A DNA stretch of 64,000 nucleotides from Apostichopus japonicus (GCF_037975245.1 NC_092577.1:23524398-23588397); one strand, 5' to 3'; counted from the stretch's first letter, positions 33,047 to 44,365 are shown. Notes: a model not told the origin generated them from the sequence alone. Made by a program: numbers and translations.

Positions 33047-33968
33047 TCACCGATTCACCGGAGTCGCTGTCAGACAGAGCCTCCGGAGAATCGATGACCA
33101 CCGATTCTCCGTCAGACAAAGCCTCCGGATCTGGCGATACCGGCGGCGGACTGGGGACGGAACTGGACGAGTTGATGGGGAAGCTGATGGAGACTTTCTC
33201 GGTGCGGGCACGGGGTTGGGGTCGGCAACGACGGGGGAGGGTGAACCAGGTGCAGGGGAGGGTAAAATCCCACCAGATTCCCCCTCCTCTCGTGAAGCAG
33301 TAGGTGCGTCGGAACTCGACTTAGCCCCACTCGTAGTCCTAGAGACATAAGAGGAGGGACAAGCTCGAAAGACATGTCCCTCCTTCCCACATAGTGAGCA
33401 CACAACCTCGTTTGGGCAAGCGGTGCTATCATGCCCAAGACGAAGGCAGCGCCCACATTTCTTGTTTGGGCAGCCCTTGGCTTCGTGCCCGGTCCCCCCA
33501 CACCTGAAGCAGGTACGGGGCTGACCGGGGTACCGCACGTGGGCTTTATGCCCTGCTATAAACAGGAAGGAGGGAATGTCCTGTTTCAGGTCGATCCGAA
33601 CCTGTCGGTGCCCGTTCAACACCCCAGGGGCTTGTGCATAGGAGCACATTTTGGCAGCCTTGACAGCCCCAAACCGTTACGACAAGTTCCTGCCGCACCT
33701 CTAGTCCTACGTGGATGATAGTTACCCATACGGATCGCTCGTATGGAGTAACTGTCATCCCCTCGACGTTACTCAGCAACGGTACACCTTTCTGACGGGC
33801 CACGTCACTGGTAAAACGTAAATCGTACGTATTACGAGCAAAGCATCAACCTCTCCAGGCACAACAACACCCTTGCTCTTCAAAATACTAAAAACTTGGA
33901 CCGGTGGAACCGCTTGTTCACCGGTGAAGGACAAATTAACAATCCGAGAATGACGGCGCGATGCCATG
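33047..33968 (-). pseudogene. LINE A copy ORF1
   Basis: Minus-strand ORF1 starts at an ATG near 33966. It keeps the three zinc knuckles (first CFRCGGTGHEAKGC, near 33510) and the Pro/Ser-rich tail. A deletion near 33840 and a frameshift near 33700 separate the N-terminal part from the knuckle part. The 3' end is interrupted by the Kolobok element, with the final codons on its other side (about 31556-31636). Confidence 0.82.
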
Positions 33969-34187
33969 ATACCGAAGGTGGCTATAGGCCACAGGGGAGT
34001 AACAAAAAACAAACTAACTAAAGACAGGATAGTGAAACTACAAACGATATACGAACTGAGGAAACCACACGAACACAAGCTATCACACCCGCCTGGCGGG
34101 AAGTACAGCACAGTACAATAACAGCTGTAATAGATGAAGAGCGAGAGCGAAAAAAACGTCCGCACTCCACGAAAGCCAACTGCCCAG

Positions 34188-35431
34188 ATTGTGTTTTAGT
34201 AGCCACGTAAGAATGTTGTCAAGGGTGCATGATTTACTTGCAAACCCCTTGACTAATTTCCGTACATCCTCCTCTGATATCTGATCAAATTCATTAAACA
34301 TTTCCAAGTCGGTAGGCAGTTCATTGATCTCATTGGTAGCCTTATCATTGTCAGGCAGCTGCTCATCAAGAGCATTACGGATTTCATCAACCTTGTCCTT
34401 GAAGAATGTGGCAAAGTCATTTGCCAGAAGTTGAGGTGAATCGGATTGAGGAAGAATTCTACGGTTTTTGTTGAGCAAGGAGTTGAGTCAATTGGTTGAC
34501 TCTATCCCTCTGATTTTCATAAGCCATACGATCGATCTCAGTACCCGATTTGCGCCATTTTCGCTCAAATTTCCTTCTCAAACGTCTTTCAACAGTGATA
34601 TGGTTGCTTGGGTCGTAAGTGATGGCTGAATCAAAGCTGGTCAGCAGTTCCACAGGTGACTCACTAGATTGTATTTCACAAAACTTAGACGCAAGGTCTT
34701 TTTTAAAAGCATTGTGGTCCATACGCTGGAAGTTTCGGCAAGTAGTGACTGAGGCACAGATCTCTTGGTTTAGCACACAATGAATCATGTGATGATCAGA
34801 TAAAGAGTTAACTGTCACCTTAAATTCATTGTTTAATTTATCATCACAGCGTGTTATAACAAGATCCAGAGTATGTCCAGACCTATGTGTAGGCTCGTGA
34901 ATGTGCTGGTACAAACCAGAAGAAACAAGAGATGCGTTAAATTTCTTAACAACTGGGTGATCAGGCTTGTTCAACATGGATGTTGAAGTCACCTAGTATG
35001 AATAATCTGCTTCTTAAAGATGATATGTTGGGAAAGGATCAGGGCGATAAACGACAACATATGTAATACCATTTATCGGGTCTGTGATGCAAGCATATTC
35101 AAAGGTATGAGCAATCACATTAGTTTTGAATGTCCGAAATTTCATTGCTGTTTTACAAACTATCGCAATACCTCCGTGGTCATCAGTACCTCTTGGATAA
35201 TTTAAGAACGAGTATGTTGGTGGTGTGCATTCTTCAATGGTAACAGCATCATTTTCATTCAAGCACGATTCTGTTATGCACAAAACATCAATATCATGCT
35301 CAATTAGGTAGTCACTTAAAAATGTGGTTTTATTTCCGACAGACCGGGTGTTCCAAAGGCACATTGTAACCTTTTTCTTGATGGTAGTTGTGTTTATAGT
35401 AGAGGAATTGCGGACAGTTTCTAAATTTGTG
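34188..35431 (-). pseudogene. LINE family D, endonuclease and linker region
   Basis: Minus-strand frames 35364-35014 and 34992-34459 encode an apurinic-type endonuclease. They contain WNTRSVGNKTTFLSDYL, ITESCL, DDHGGIAIVCKT, a TLDLVITRCDD segment and the SLSDHHMI motif. The frame 34478-34200 continues with the domain before the reverse transcriptase (FFKDKVDEIRNAL). Frameshifts lie near 35010 and 34465. The region is continuous in order with the RT half at 27240-28375 once LINE A is set aside. CR1/L2-group ORF2 has this arrangement. Confidence 0.84.
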
Positions 35432-35436
35432 GATTC

Positions 35437-35709
35437 TTTTATATCTTGGAAAAGGTGTAAGGAAAACCGAAAGGTTCCAAGAGAGACATATTATAGAGAA
35501 CCCGGAGACGGTCTTTCGTGGTCAACAGCCTGAGTGTGTCTGAGTAGTTTATTTTCATTACATTATTAGAATACAATACATTGGTATGCATGGCCTTTCA
35601 TAAGGTATGCACGGCCGTTCATAACACTTAGGGTGGTGTGCACACGATCTACATATTGCACACGAACTTCTTTTATTTGCACATGTTACTAAACTCTTAA
35701 TATATAACA
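35437..35709 (-). repeat. 3' LTR of the gypsy element
   Basis: 273 bp, paired with 42102-42374. The starting TGTTATATATT is adjacent to the polypurine tract on the internal side. The other end is ATATAAAA rather than the usual CA. Confidence 0.92.
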
Positions 35710-35960
35710 ATCCTCCCTTGTAGCTAAGAGACCACTATTTTATTATTGCAACAACGAACATATAATATAGCAAAATATTCACGGAAAATATAAATTCACT
35801 TTGACAAGTTATCTACTACAAAAATACTACACGACTAAACTATTGGAGATATCAAAATATACAATTTTCACAATACACAAACCAATAACATCACTGACAT
35901 ACCGAATCATAAAACATGATATCAAAATACAATATTGATGTCTGTCGAACATAAAGTTAC

Positions 35961-36270
35961 AAATTTAAAAACTTAGGTGGTCGGACAACTCTACCGGACC
36001 TGGTTTTGACGACACAAGAATCTCCAGGACTAGAAAGTTTTGAAGTAGGTTTGGTTCTTGCTGGCGTAGAAATAGGGGTTTGCTCATCAAAGTTTTGCCA
36101 TTTAGAATCAATAGGAATATTAGATGAAGCTTTAGATGGAGAGGTAATAACAGATGGTGAGGGATGTGGCTTGATTTCTGGAACCATAGAAAAGTATGTG
36201 GTACAGAAGGAAACTTTACTGCACTGGGTGAAAACCTGGTATCCTTATTTGGATTTTCAATATCCATTTA
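35961..36270 (-). pseudogene. Gypsy pol C-terminal tail
   Basis: The minus-strand frame 36187-35957 ends with VKTRSGRVVRPPKFLNL and a stop, similar to the C-terminus of the gypsy copy at 14697-17940. It is separated from the integrase core by the LINE E insertion. Confidence 0.7.
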
Positions 36271-36274
36271 GAGT

Positions 36275-38273
36275 ATTGCAAGCAACGGAATATTGTCAAC
36301 AAGTTGATCCGACATGCCAAGATAGAATATTTCTCTGCTCAAGTAGATTTGTGCACAGGTGATCAAAAGAAACTACTTGAAATAGTAAACAGTCTTCTAC
36401 ATAGATCAAGAAACACTGTTCTTCCAACATCTGTCTCAAACAATGCTCTTGCAAATAACTTCAGAAAATTGAAACTATACGTAAATCATTTATTACTGAC
36501 TCTCTGAAAGATTCTTCTGAATTTCAGAAGGAAGAAAAACTCATTTCAAAATTATCTTTATTTCGTCTTACAAATACTCAAGAAGTTAATAATGTTATTA
36601 TGAATTCACCTTCAAAGTCTTGTGAACTTGACCCATTACCTACATACTTGCTTAAGAAATGTATAACTGTGATTGTGCCATATATATCTATTATCATTAA
36701 CAAATCCACTCAACGAGGTGTTTTTCCTGATAGCCTTAAGGTTGCACATATTCGGCCACTTCTTAAGAAAGATGGCTTACATAAAGAAAGTTTTAAGAAT
36801 TACAGACCAGTGGCAAACCTAAAATTCTTGGGGAAAACTATTGAACGCATTATTTCTAGTCGCATTACTGATCATATGAATACCAATGATGTCTATGATC
36901 CATTTCAATCTGCTTATAGGGCTAACCATGGTATTGAGACTGCTCTACTTCGAGTAAGCAGTGATATACTTTCTGAAATGGATAATGGTAGAATAGTGGC
37001 TATGGTCCTTTTAGACTTGAGTGCCGCATTCGACACTGTGGACCATGAAATTCTGCTTTCGCGTTTGAATAGTTTCGTGGGTATTGATGCTGTTGCTCTG
37101 GAGTGGTGCAACTCTTACTTAAACAGACGACCTCAATATCTTTGTATTGGGGATGAATTATCCAATCCTGTATACATGGATTATTCAGTTCCACAGGGTT
37201 CAGTCCTTGGACCTCAGTGGTTCCCTATTTATACACTTCCAATTCGTAGAATTTTGGTGAAGCACAATATTTCATATCACGTTTATGCAGACGATACCCA
37301 GATTTACATTGATTTCAGTCCTTCTCAAGATGAGAGTGTTAAAGCCATCAGATGCCTTGAGAGTTGCATCAATGATATCCGTTTGTGGATGAGACGTAAT
37401 TTTTTGAAGCTTAATGAAGAAAAAACTGAGTTTTTGCTTTTTGGTTCTTGTCATCAGCTTGCTAAAATTAATATTCCTTTCATATCAATTGGTAATGTTC
37501 AGGTTCGCCCTTCCACTCATGCGCGTAATCTTGGTGTAATTTTCGATTCCAATATGTCTATGAAACGCCACATTTCCAAAATAACAAGTTCTGCTGCATT
37601 TCATCTCAGAGGCATCTACAAATTACGAAACTATTTAAATGATAAGGCAACTGAACAAATTGTACATTCTTTTATCACTTCAAGGTTGGATATGGGCAAT
37701 TCCTTACTCCTCGGTCTTCCACATGAACAGATTCATAGACTCCAATTAATCCAAAACTCAGCTGCACGTATTGTAACTCATTCTCATAAGCATTGTCATA
37801 TCCACCCTGTCTTAAAAAACCTGCACTGGCTACCTGTAAAATATCGTATTATGTATAAAATTCTCCTTATTGTTTATAAATCACTTAAAGGACATGGTCC
37901 AATGTATATTTCTGACTTATTACATATTTATGTCCCCTCTCGTAATCTAAGATCCACCTCTCAATTTTTATTATCTGAAATTAAGTCCAAACATTCTTGG
38001 GGGGATAGGTCATTTATTGTTTCTGCCCCTCGCTTATGGAACCAACTTCCCTTAAAAATGAGAAAAACATCTACTCTCTCTAACTTTAAGAAGAGCATAA
38101 AATCACACTTAATGACAAAAGCTTTTATATGATCTTATACCATTAAGTTTTTCTTCTGTCATTGTTTTGTATTATTCTGTATTATTTGTATCATTTCTCA
38201 TTGTCATTTGCGCCATGAACATTCTTTGAGTGGTGTGTGCGCATTATAAGTCTTATTATTATTATTATTTCAG
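36275..38273 (+). mobile_element. LINE family E (CR1-like), 5'-truncated, inside gypsy
   Basis: The plus-strand LINE has ORF2 from before the reverse transcriptase to the C-terminus, a short 3' UTR, and a tail of (ATT) repeats at 38250-38273. The ATT-type microsatellite tail is usual for CR1/L2-like LINEs instead of poly(A). The left boundary is approximate; no clean target duplication was found. It interrupts the gypsy element between integrase and C-terminal tail. Confidence 0.85.
36600..38132 (+). CDS. LINE E ORF2: reverse transcriptase and C-terminal domain (5'-truncated)
   Basis: This is an uninterrupted frame of 510 residues. Reverse transcriptase motifs are in order: SCELDPLPTYLLKK (about residues 7-20), RPLLKKDG, YRPVANL, FQSAYRANHGIETALL, VLLDLSAAFDTVDH (first catalytic Asp), SVPQGSVLGP and YADDTQIY (catalytic DD). 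Then come FLKLNEEKTEFLLFG and the C-terminal LKNLHWLPVKYRIMYK and WGDRSFIVSAPRLWNQLP blocks usual in CR1/jockey-like LINEs. Upstream frames (36284-36600) carry the end of the preceding linker but have frameshifts; the endonuclease is absent through 5' truncation. The catalytic residues are intact, so the copy is young, but it cannot move without an endonuclease. The frame has ATG at 36600 by chance. Confidence 0.85.
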   Translation: MNSPSKSCELDPLPTYLLKKCITVIVPYISIIINKSTQRGVFPDSLKVAHIRPLLKKDGLHKESFKNYRPVANLKFLGKTIERIISSRITDHMNTNDVYDPFQSAYRANHGIETALLRVSSDILSEMDNGRIVAMVLLDLSAAFDTVDHEILLSRLNSFVGIDAVALEWCNSYLNRRPQYLCIGDELSNPVYMDYSVPQGSVLGPQWFPIYTLPIRRILVKHNISYHVYADDTQIYIDFSPSQDESVKAIRCLESCINDIRLWMRRNFLKLNEEKTEFLLFGSCHQLAKINIPFISIGNVQVRPSTHARNLGVIFDSNMSMKRHISKITSSAAFHLRGIYKLRNYLNDKATEQIVHSFITSRLDMGNSLLLGLPHEQIHRLQLIQNSAARIVTHSHKHCHIHPVLKNLHWLPVKYRIMYKILLIVYKSLKGHGPMYISDLLHIYVPSRNLRSTSQFLLSEIKSKHSWGDRSFIVSAPRLWNQLPLKMRKTSTLSNFKKSIKSHLMTKAFI

Positions 38274-38274
38274 G

Positions 38275-39050
38275 ATTAGCATTTTGACGTTTAGAATCAT
38301 CATGCCTAAGGTGATTAGCATGCACATACCGACGGTTGTTCCCTGGTGTTCTAACCGCATAGGTTTGTGGACCTTTAACCTCAGGTATCCACTTAACCTT
38401 TCCTCCTCTCAAATGTCGGACTTTTACCGACTGATATAGGTCGAAGGATATCATTTTCGGATTTACACCATCTTGATAGAATTTAGATCTAGCCTGACGG
38501 TACTCGACCGAACGTTTTAGAGATGGCTTAACAAGTGTAAACTTGGTTCGGGGAGCTCTTTTCAAAAAGAGCTCTGCTGGGGTCTTTTCAGTAGTTGTGT
38601 GGGGAATATTTCTATACTGAAATAGAATGTGTGCAACCTTATGCTGTAAACTAGCAAACTTTGTTTCTGATTTCTTAAACATTCTCTTGAAAGTTTGAAC
38701 ATGTCTTTCTGCCAAGCCATTGCTAGAAGGGTGGTATGGAGGGGTCAAAGTGTGTTGAACAGAGTTAGTTTGAAGAAAACTTTTGAATTCCTCTGCAATG
38801 AACTGTGGACCATTATCAGTCACAACTTGTACAGGAAGACCAAACTGAGCAAATACTGTTCGAAACTTGGAAACCGTAGCCGAAGCTGTTGTACTCGACA
38901 TGGGAAAACTTCAAGCCACTTAGAATGACTATCAACCAGTAACAGAAACTGTTGGCCATTAATTTCTGGAAAATCTAGGTGAATTCTCTGCCATGGTTCG
39001 GTAGCCCAAGGCCAAAAAATTAGGGGTGTTTTCCTTGGGGTGTTCTGTTC
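38275..39050 (-). pseudogene. Gypsy integrase core and C-terminal domain
   Basis: The frame 38901-38191 on the minus strand carries VVTDNGPQFIAEEFKSFL (second catalytic Asp), PPYHPSSNGLAERHVQTFKR (catalytic Glu), a HTTTEKTPAELFLKRAPRT segment and a C-terminal GPQTYAVRTPGNNRRYVHAN motif. The N-terminal part of the core, with the first Asp, lies in another frame at about 39050-38910. Frameshifts make it inactive as it stands. Confidence 0.84.
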
Positions 39051-39053
39051 ATT

Positions 39054-39780
39054 TTAACAAACAGAACAATATCTAACTAGGTCCTCAATGTCATAATCCA
39101 TGCCTGGCCACCAGACAAAAGATCTACCCAGAGATTTCATACGAGACATACCGGTGTGACAATCATGCAATTCATTTAAAATGTGTTGCTGACATTGTTG
39201 CGGAATAATAACACGTCCACCCCATAATATGCAACCATTTTCTAATGAAAGCTCTAACCGTCTTGTCCAATATGGTTTCAATTCCTCCTCCTCACAATGT
39301 TTTGGCCATCCAGACAAGGTATATTCGTATACTTTTGTTAAAACAATGTCTTTGTTAGTGGCCTTCGCAATCGTCTCAGCTGTAACAGGAAGCTGATCGA
39401 CTACGGTAGAAAAAACATAACATTCATCAGGATCTTTAATTTGAGTTAATTTGTCTTGTAATGGCAATCTACTTAAAAGATCCGCATTGGCGTTTTGTGT
39501 AGAAGTGCGATATTGATAACCCGCTAAAATTAGAGCCCAGCGTTGCATCCGCGCTGCAGCTAAAGGCGGTATCGCTGACTTTGGACCAAATATGCGGGTC
39601 AAAGGTTGGTGGTCTGTCACCAAGGTAAATTTACGACCGTAAAGATACAGGTGGAACTTCTTTAACCCGAATATTATAGCAAGCCCCTCTTTATCAATTT
39701 GGGCATAGTTTTTCTCTGCTGAACTGAGTGTCCTGGAAGCATATGCTATAGGACGCTCAGTACCATCGCTTAAACTTGTG
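39054..39780 (-). pseudogene. Gypsy RNase H end and integrase zinc-binding domain
   Basis: The frame 39623-39054 reads VTDHQPLTRIFGPKSAIP, AAARMQRWALILAGY and NANADLLSRLPL (RNase H end). It then gives the integrase HHCC unit (LHDCHTGMSRMKSLGRSFVW to VRYCSVC). Upstream bases to 39780 hold the start of RNase H after a frameshift. Confidence 0.84.
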
Positions 39781-40379
39781 GCTTATAATCGCACCTAACC
39801 CATAGGGACTCGCGTCTACGCTCAATACCAGTGTTTTCGTAGGGTCATAATGAATTAGTACTTTATCACCTGTTAGGACAGTTTTTACATACATAAAAGC
39901 TTGCTCGCACTCGTTGGACCAACTCCATTCCGACTTGTGTTGCAGCAATGTATACAAGGGGTGAAGTTTGGAAGCTAAATTTTCAACAAACTTGCCATAG
40001 TAATTAACTATTCCCAAAAACGACTTTAGCTCTGAAACATTGGTAGGTCTTGGCGCACGCATTATTGCTTCAATTTTGTCTTGAACTGGTTGGATGCCCT
40101 TACCGCTTCGATCATGACCTAAATATTGGACTTGTGGTTTGAAGAATTGACATTTGCTTGCATTTAAGCGCACATTAGAATCTTAAGATGTTCTTCGACA
40201 TTGTTTGTCGCAACAACAATATCATCCACATAACAAAATACATGAGGAATACCAGTCAATATTTTGTCCATAGTGGATTGAAATAGCACAGGAGCCGTTT
40301 TTACGCCGAAACAGAGACGCTTAGGAGCTAATAAACCTTTATGCGTATTCAAAACTAGCAACTGCGCCGATTCTGCATC
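39757..40379 (-). pseudogene. Gypsy reverse transcriptase, second half, and RNase H start
   Basis: Minus-strand frames 40361-40164 and 40173-39757 contain FGVKTAPVLFQSTMDKIL, then HVFCYVDDIVVATNN with the catalytic YVDD (about 40216). These are followed by FLGIVNYYGKFVENLA and LSVDASPYGLGAIISHK (RNase H start). A frameshift at about 40165-40180 separates the two frames. Confidence 0.85.
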
Positions 40380-41221
40380 TAAAACAATTGATTGAATGCA
40401 CCAGTTAGATCGATTACAGAATATACTTTGGGTTGTGAGCCTTCCTGAGCCAATTTCGCAAAAAAATCTTGTACATTAGGAAGCTTATACCCATCATCTT
40501 CAATTACACTATTGACCTGTTTGTAGTCTCCACAGACCCTTACAGATCCATTTGCTTTAGGTACATGTACAGTGGGGGACGCCCACTTACTAGACGTTAC
40601 TGGGGTTAGGATATCTGCTTTATCAGAAAATAGTTTACAATGCTTCTCTACAAGCTCACGAAAACCTTCAGGATCACAAGGTTGGCAAGTAGGAAGCACA
40701 ATTTCAGATTTTCTTAAAGCACCAATGTCCCCCAAGTGATTTTGACCTTTTTGTCTTAACTGCGGTTCGGATTTCACAGTGAATATTTGGTTCCAATCTA
40801 AGTTTATCTTTTGCAATAAATCTCGACCAAACAAAGATGGGCATTTACCTTGTACAATAATGATATCAGCCAGGTGGGAAGGGCTAGACTTAAACTTAAC
40901 AGGTACACTAACGTAGCCTAATGTAGGAATTAGCTCACTTGTATAACTGCGTAAAGCAAAATCACACTTCTTTAAAGGGTACATATTGGCTAACTCTGAC
41001 ATGTAAGCAGATTCTGAAATCGTTGACCTAGTAGCACCAGTGTCAATTTCCATTGAAATATTCTCTGCCTTCCCTTTCCCTACCGACATACGAATCATGT
41101 AAGGTGACACACTGTAATTACTAGTGACATTGTATAGTCCAAAACCTTCAGACTGGTACCTTTCATCCTGAACACCATCAAGATACACGCTGTCCTCTGC
41201 CTCCTGATTGCCATCGGCCAC
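40380..41221 (-). pseudogene. Gypsy protease and reverse transcriptase, first half
   Basis: The frame of 280 residues has the retropepsin-like motif MEIDTGATRSTISE (about 41040-41055). It then has LFGRDLLQKINLDW, the RT start SSKWASPTVHVPKANGSVRV, GDYKQVNSV and YSVIDLTGAFNQL (first catalytic Asp). A stop follows the last motif and the next frame continues at 40361, so one small frameshift separates the two RT halves. Confidence 0.86.
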
Positions 41222-41262
41222 GTGTTTGGTATTAGCATGTCCCGCTTTGAAATAATTTGGTC

Positions 41263-42090
41263 TTAACCCTCCTCTGTGCCTGGTGTTGGTATTTTAACTG
41301 GAACCATGTTGTCCTCCAAAGCGACATACCCGCTGTAAGTGACGTTTCCGTTTACAGTTATGGCACGTAACTTCCTTGTATGGGCAATCAGCTCGCTTGT
41401 GTTCACCTCCACAGCCTTTACATTTGTAACGAAATGAGCCTCGACTGCCATGAGCTTTGCCTTTGAAGCGATGGGTTGGTTGTCCACTATACACGGCATT
41501 GGTTGCGTCTATATTAGTTGTATGCAGGTAATCTTTGGTAGCAATATAAGACATTTCATCAGCTAAGCATTTATTTTTAGCCTTGTCAAAAGTTAGATCA
41601 GCCATAGATAGTAGATGCGTTTGAGTTTTCGACATTTTGGCATGTAATCCACAAACCAAACGGTCACGTAGGGCTTCTTCCAAAAAGGTCCCGAAATTGC
41701 AATGGGCACTTACGTTTTTGAGTCTGACTACGAAGCAGGATATAGATTCGTTCTCCCTTGGGTAGCTGTCCAAAATCTATGTCTTTCTGCGATGACGATT
41801 GGACGTGGTGAATAGTGATCCTGTAGTAGTTGCTTTAAATCTCCGTAACTCTTAGTGTTCGTGAGGACTACATAAATCTTTCAATTATCGGTAGGCGATT
41901 ACACCCACCACAGCAAGGAAAAAGTTAGCAGGTTTTTCCTCTGCTACATCATTCGCTGCGATGAAAGCGTAACATCTATCTGCGTAATCTGCAAACAGTT
42001 CCAGCTTTTCGTCGAAAACTCCGACATGGCCGAAAACAGCCATTATTTCATTGGCTTCGTTTAGCGTATATTATTTAACAGCATCCCATC
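41263..42090 (-). pseudogene. Gypsy gag with zinc knuckle
   Basis: The frame 41773-41294 reads a gag-like region (ENESISCFVVRLKNVSAHCN, then LEEALRDRLVCGL). It ends with a CCHC-like pair: CKGCGGEHKRADCPYKE and CHNCKRKRHLQRVCR (about 41320-41400). The upstream gag N-terminus to about 42090 has frameshifts. Gag packages the RNA in the retrotransposon particle. Confidence 0.8.
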
Positions 42091-42101
42091 CTCGTCGCCA
42101 A

Positions 42102-42374
42102 TTTTATATCTTGGAAAAGGTGTAAGGAAAACCGAAAGATTCCAAGAGAGACATACTATAGAGAACCCGGAGACGGTCTTTCGTGGTCAACAGCCTGAGT
42201 GTGTCTGAGTAGTTTATTTTCATTACATTATTAGAATACAATATATTGGTATGCATGGCCTTTCATAAGGTATGCACGGCCGTTCATAATACTTAGGGTG
42301 GTGTGCACACGATCTACATATTGCACACGAACTTCTTTTATTTGCACATGTTACTCAACTCTTAATATATAACA
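42102..42374 (-). repeat. 5' LTR of the gypsy element
   Basis: 273 bp, near-identical to 35437-35709. On the minus strand it is followed by TTGGCGACGAGGATGGGATG, a candidate primer-binding site. Confidence 0.92.
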
Positions 42375-42379
42375 GATTC

Positions 42380-42563
42380 CAATGTGAAATTTGGAATATG
42401 TTGTCTATACCAAGAGTCACTAAATGTCTCCATAAAGTACCATTGGTATTCGCATGTAGTAGTACATTACACTGGAAGTTAGTGCAGTGGAGTAGGATGC
42501 ACACAGCAAAAGCCAACTTGGTGTAAGCCATTGTGTCATAGGAAGAAATCCATTGTATCATCC
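42380..42563 (-). other. LINE D 5' region fragment
   Basis: This lies directly upstream (minus strand) of the gypsy target site, so it is the continuation of LINE D. A frame there reads MAYTKLAFAVCILLHCTNF, followed by about 30 residues. The same segment, somewhat diverged, is repeated at 45300-45410. It is a hydrophobic start that looks like a signal peptide, but a LINE 5' UTR or ORF1 remnant is equally possible. Confidence 0.4.
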
Positions 42564-43067
42564 CAGCGGCGGATCCAGGATTTCGCCGAAGGTGGGCCCA
42601 GATGGGAAATGCTTAATCGTCTTCCTGGGGGAGGGGTCTAAGGGGAGTGGGTCCCCCCCTTTGGAAAATTTCACAAAATATGGAGGTCCTCGGTGCAATC
42701 TGGTGCTACTTTTCGTGAAAGTTTGCAGTAAAATTTATTTCCAATAAATCATGTATTCATGGTTTGCCGGGCATATATTTGCAATTTCGAGCAATGAGCT
42801 GGGATTTACGTCTTTGGGGAGTAGGTGGTGATGCAAACTACTTTTTACCAGGCTACTCCAGGCCATTTCATCTTGGATGCCCCCTTCCAGATGGAGACTA
42901 TTGAGTGCCCCTCTCACCTTCACTTTATCAGAATGATGGTGTACTCTTTTTGCAAATTTATTTTACAAAAAATTACACGCACAGTGGCGTAGCTAGGATT
43001 TTTTGAGTGGGGGGCCATGGGGGGCTGTTCTTTCTTGTGGGGGGGGGGGGCCGAAGGTTACTATCTA

Positions 43068-43150
43068 AGCGGAGCGCCACCTTGGTTGGCGCGGAGCGTA
43101 CAGATAAAATTTGAGATTTCAGCACCCCCCAGATCGCAGGAGATGGCACC
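43068..43150 (-). repeat. Dispersed module, copy 3
   Basis: CTATCTAAGCGGAGCGCCACC is followed by TTGGCGCGGAGCGTAC and CCCCCAGATCGCAGGAGATGG. This is the reverse complement of the modules at 8517 and 11930. Confidence 0.75.
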
Positions 43151-43574
43151 TGTGAGGCAAAATAGCAAGCAAAAAGATGTGCAGATTTGGTGACAGAAAT
43201 GCAAAAAAAGTTTTCTCTTTCATGCTGACTGGCCTTGCCAACTCAGCCAGACTTTAACTTGAGGGAAGTTGGCATCATTTGTCGTTTCAAGCTGTCAAGG
43301 CCTTTCTCCCAACTCAAACCCCTGTGGGCTACCGGTAGGTTTGCAGGATATGCCCACATGTGGACTTAAATAGCATTAGAGGAAGGGGATGGAAGACTAA
43401 CACGCATCGATGTTTCGGTAATGGTCCACATTGGTGGCTCGGTGCTAATTAGGCCATTTATTTGGTTTCTAGAGGCAGCTGTCATCAGAATGAGGGCTTT
43501 TGTGCCAATCGATGACCGATAACATGTATTGGTATGTAAATTTCTTCTTCATATATCTAGCAATACTCTAAAAA

Positions 43575-43755
43575 CAAATGAGTGGATTTCATTCCATTGG
43601 AGTGATCACTCGGCGCACTTCAAATTAAGAGTGAAATTTAACTCTATTGGACTTAACCCTCACTCCTAATATGAGTGAATATGAGTGGAAATTCACTCTT
43701 ATACCGGAATGTGCTCAGTGATCACTCCCATGGAGTGAAATTCACCTATGTTTTT
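43575..43755. repeat. Foldback hairpin MITE
   Basis: GAGTGGATTTCATTCCATTGG followed by AGTGATCACTCGG on the left is the imperfect reverse complement of AGTGATCACTCCCATGGAGT plus GAAATTCACC on the right. About 35 bases of inverted repeat flank an A/T-rich centre that is itself rich in GAGTGAA/TTCACTC. It could form a long hairpin. It is a typical small non-autonomous DNA element. Confidence 0.65.
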
Positions 43756-44032
43756 ATCAGTACAGTACAGTGCATATCATCATAGACGTACGTACTACGT
43801 ACGTTCGTATATCAGACGCACTCGATACCCACGATACGATACGGTCCTGGAGAAACAATTTCCACTCATCATTTTTTAAGGCGATATAGTAGTGAGTATT
43901 GAACAGGCACAGCCGCATGTTTGCAGGAATTTCACAATTCCCAATATTTTATATCTCTACCAGTAGTGTTTCGACAGTTTCGTGGGCATAAAAAAGTTGT
44001 TTTGTGGAATATTCAATGACATATCAGGGGCG

Positions 44033-44190
44033 GATGCAGGATTTGTGACAGGGGAGTCTGACTGGTCCAGCCGCGCCTGAACGTAAGACTATGTAAGCGG
44101 AGCGCCATCATCGGTTGGCGCGGAGCGTACAAGAAAATGTTTGGCTTTACAAACCCCCCAGATGGCCGGAAACGGCACTTCCCAAGTATT
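44033..44190 (-). repeat. hAT-like terminus with dispersed module, copy 4
   Basis: CAGGGGCGGATGCAGGATTT at 44033 is a terminus. The module follows at about 44090-44180: AAGCGGAGCGCCATCATCGG, TTGGCGCGGAGCGTACAAG, CCCCCCAGATGGCCGG. Confidence 0.7.
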
Positions 44191-44365
44191 CTAAGCAGCA
44201 TGTACCTAGCCTGAAAATATGGATCTCATGTCTGCAATTTCTCAATTGATGAGAAAAAAACAATGTGTGAAATATGGTATTACATATCAGATGAGTTGAG
44301 ATGATACAAAAATCATAATGCCTTTAGCCCCCAATCCCCTCCCGTTCCGTCACCACTGTTTGATG

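Larger units (their letters stand above)
28376..34187 (-). mobile_element. LINE A, nearly full-length but degenerate, inside LINE D
   Basis: Read on the minus strand it runs from the CTGGGCAGTTGGCTTTCG start (34187) to a GTGATC...CATAAAAAGC end (28376). It covers 5' UTR, ORF1 (ATG near 33966), ORF2 and 3' UTR. A Kolobok transposon (31641-33005) splits ORF1. ORF2 is largely open from 31450 to 29474 but lacks part of the YADD motif, and it has a C-terminal deletion near 28790. No clean target duplication is visible, although ACACAATC and CACATCATG at the two ends are loosely similar. It interrupts LINE D between its endonuclease and reverse transcriptase regions. Confidence 0.9.
35437..42374 (-). 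mobile_element. Ty3/gypsy LTR retrotransposon with both LTRs, inside LINE D
   Basis: Two 273-bp direct repeats (35437-35709 and 42102-42374) bound the element. A 5-bp target duplication GATTC lies at 35432-35436 and 42375-42379. On the minus strand the element starts TGTTATATATTAAG. A possible primer-binding site, TGGCGACGAGGATGGG, follows the 5' LTR at about 42099, and a polypurine stretch (AAGGGAGGAT) precedes the 3' LTR. Gag, protease, RT, RNase H and integrase follow in gypsy order with several frameshifts. A plus-strand LINE E copy (about 36275-38273) lies between the integrase and the C-terminal tail. The LTRs differ at only a few positions, so the insertion is fairly young. Confidence 0.93.

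Noticed and set aside
28376-34187. A target-site duplication for the LINE A copy in LINE D
   Set aside because: ACACAATC and CACATCATG at the ends are only loosely alike; I could not define a convincing duplication.
36914-37194. Minus-strand frames within the LINE E reverse transcriptase
   Set aside because: They overlap the long intact ORF2 on the plus strand and show no domain.
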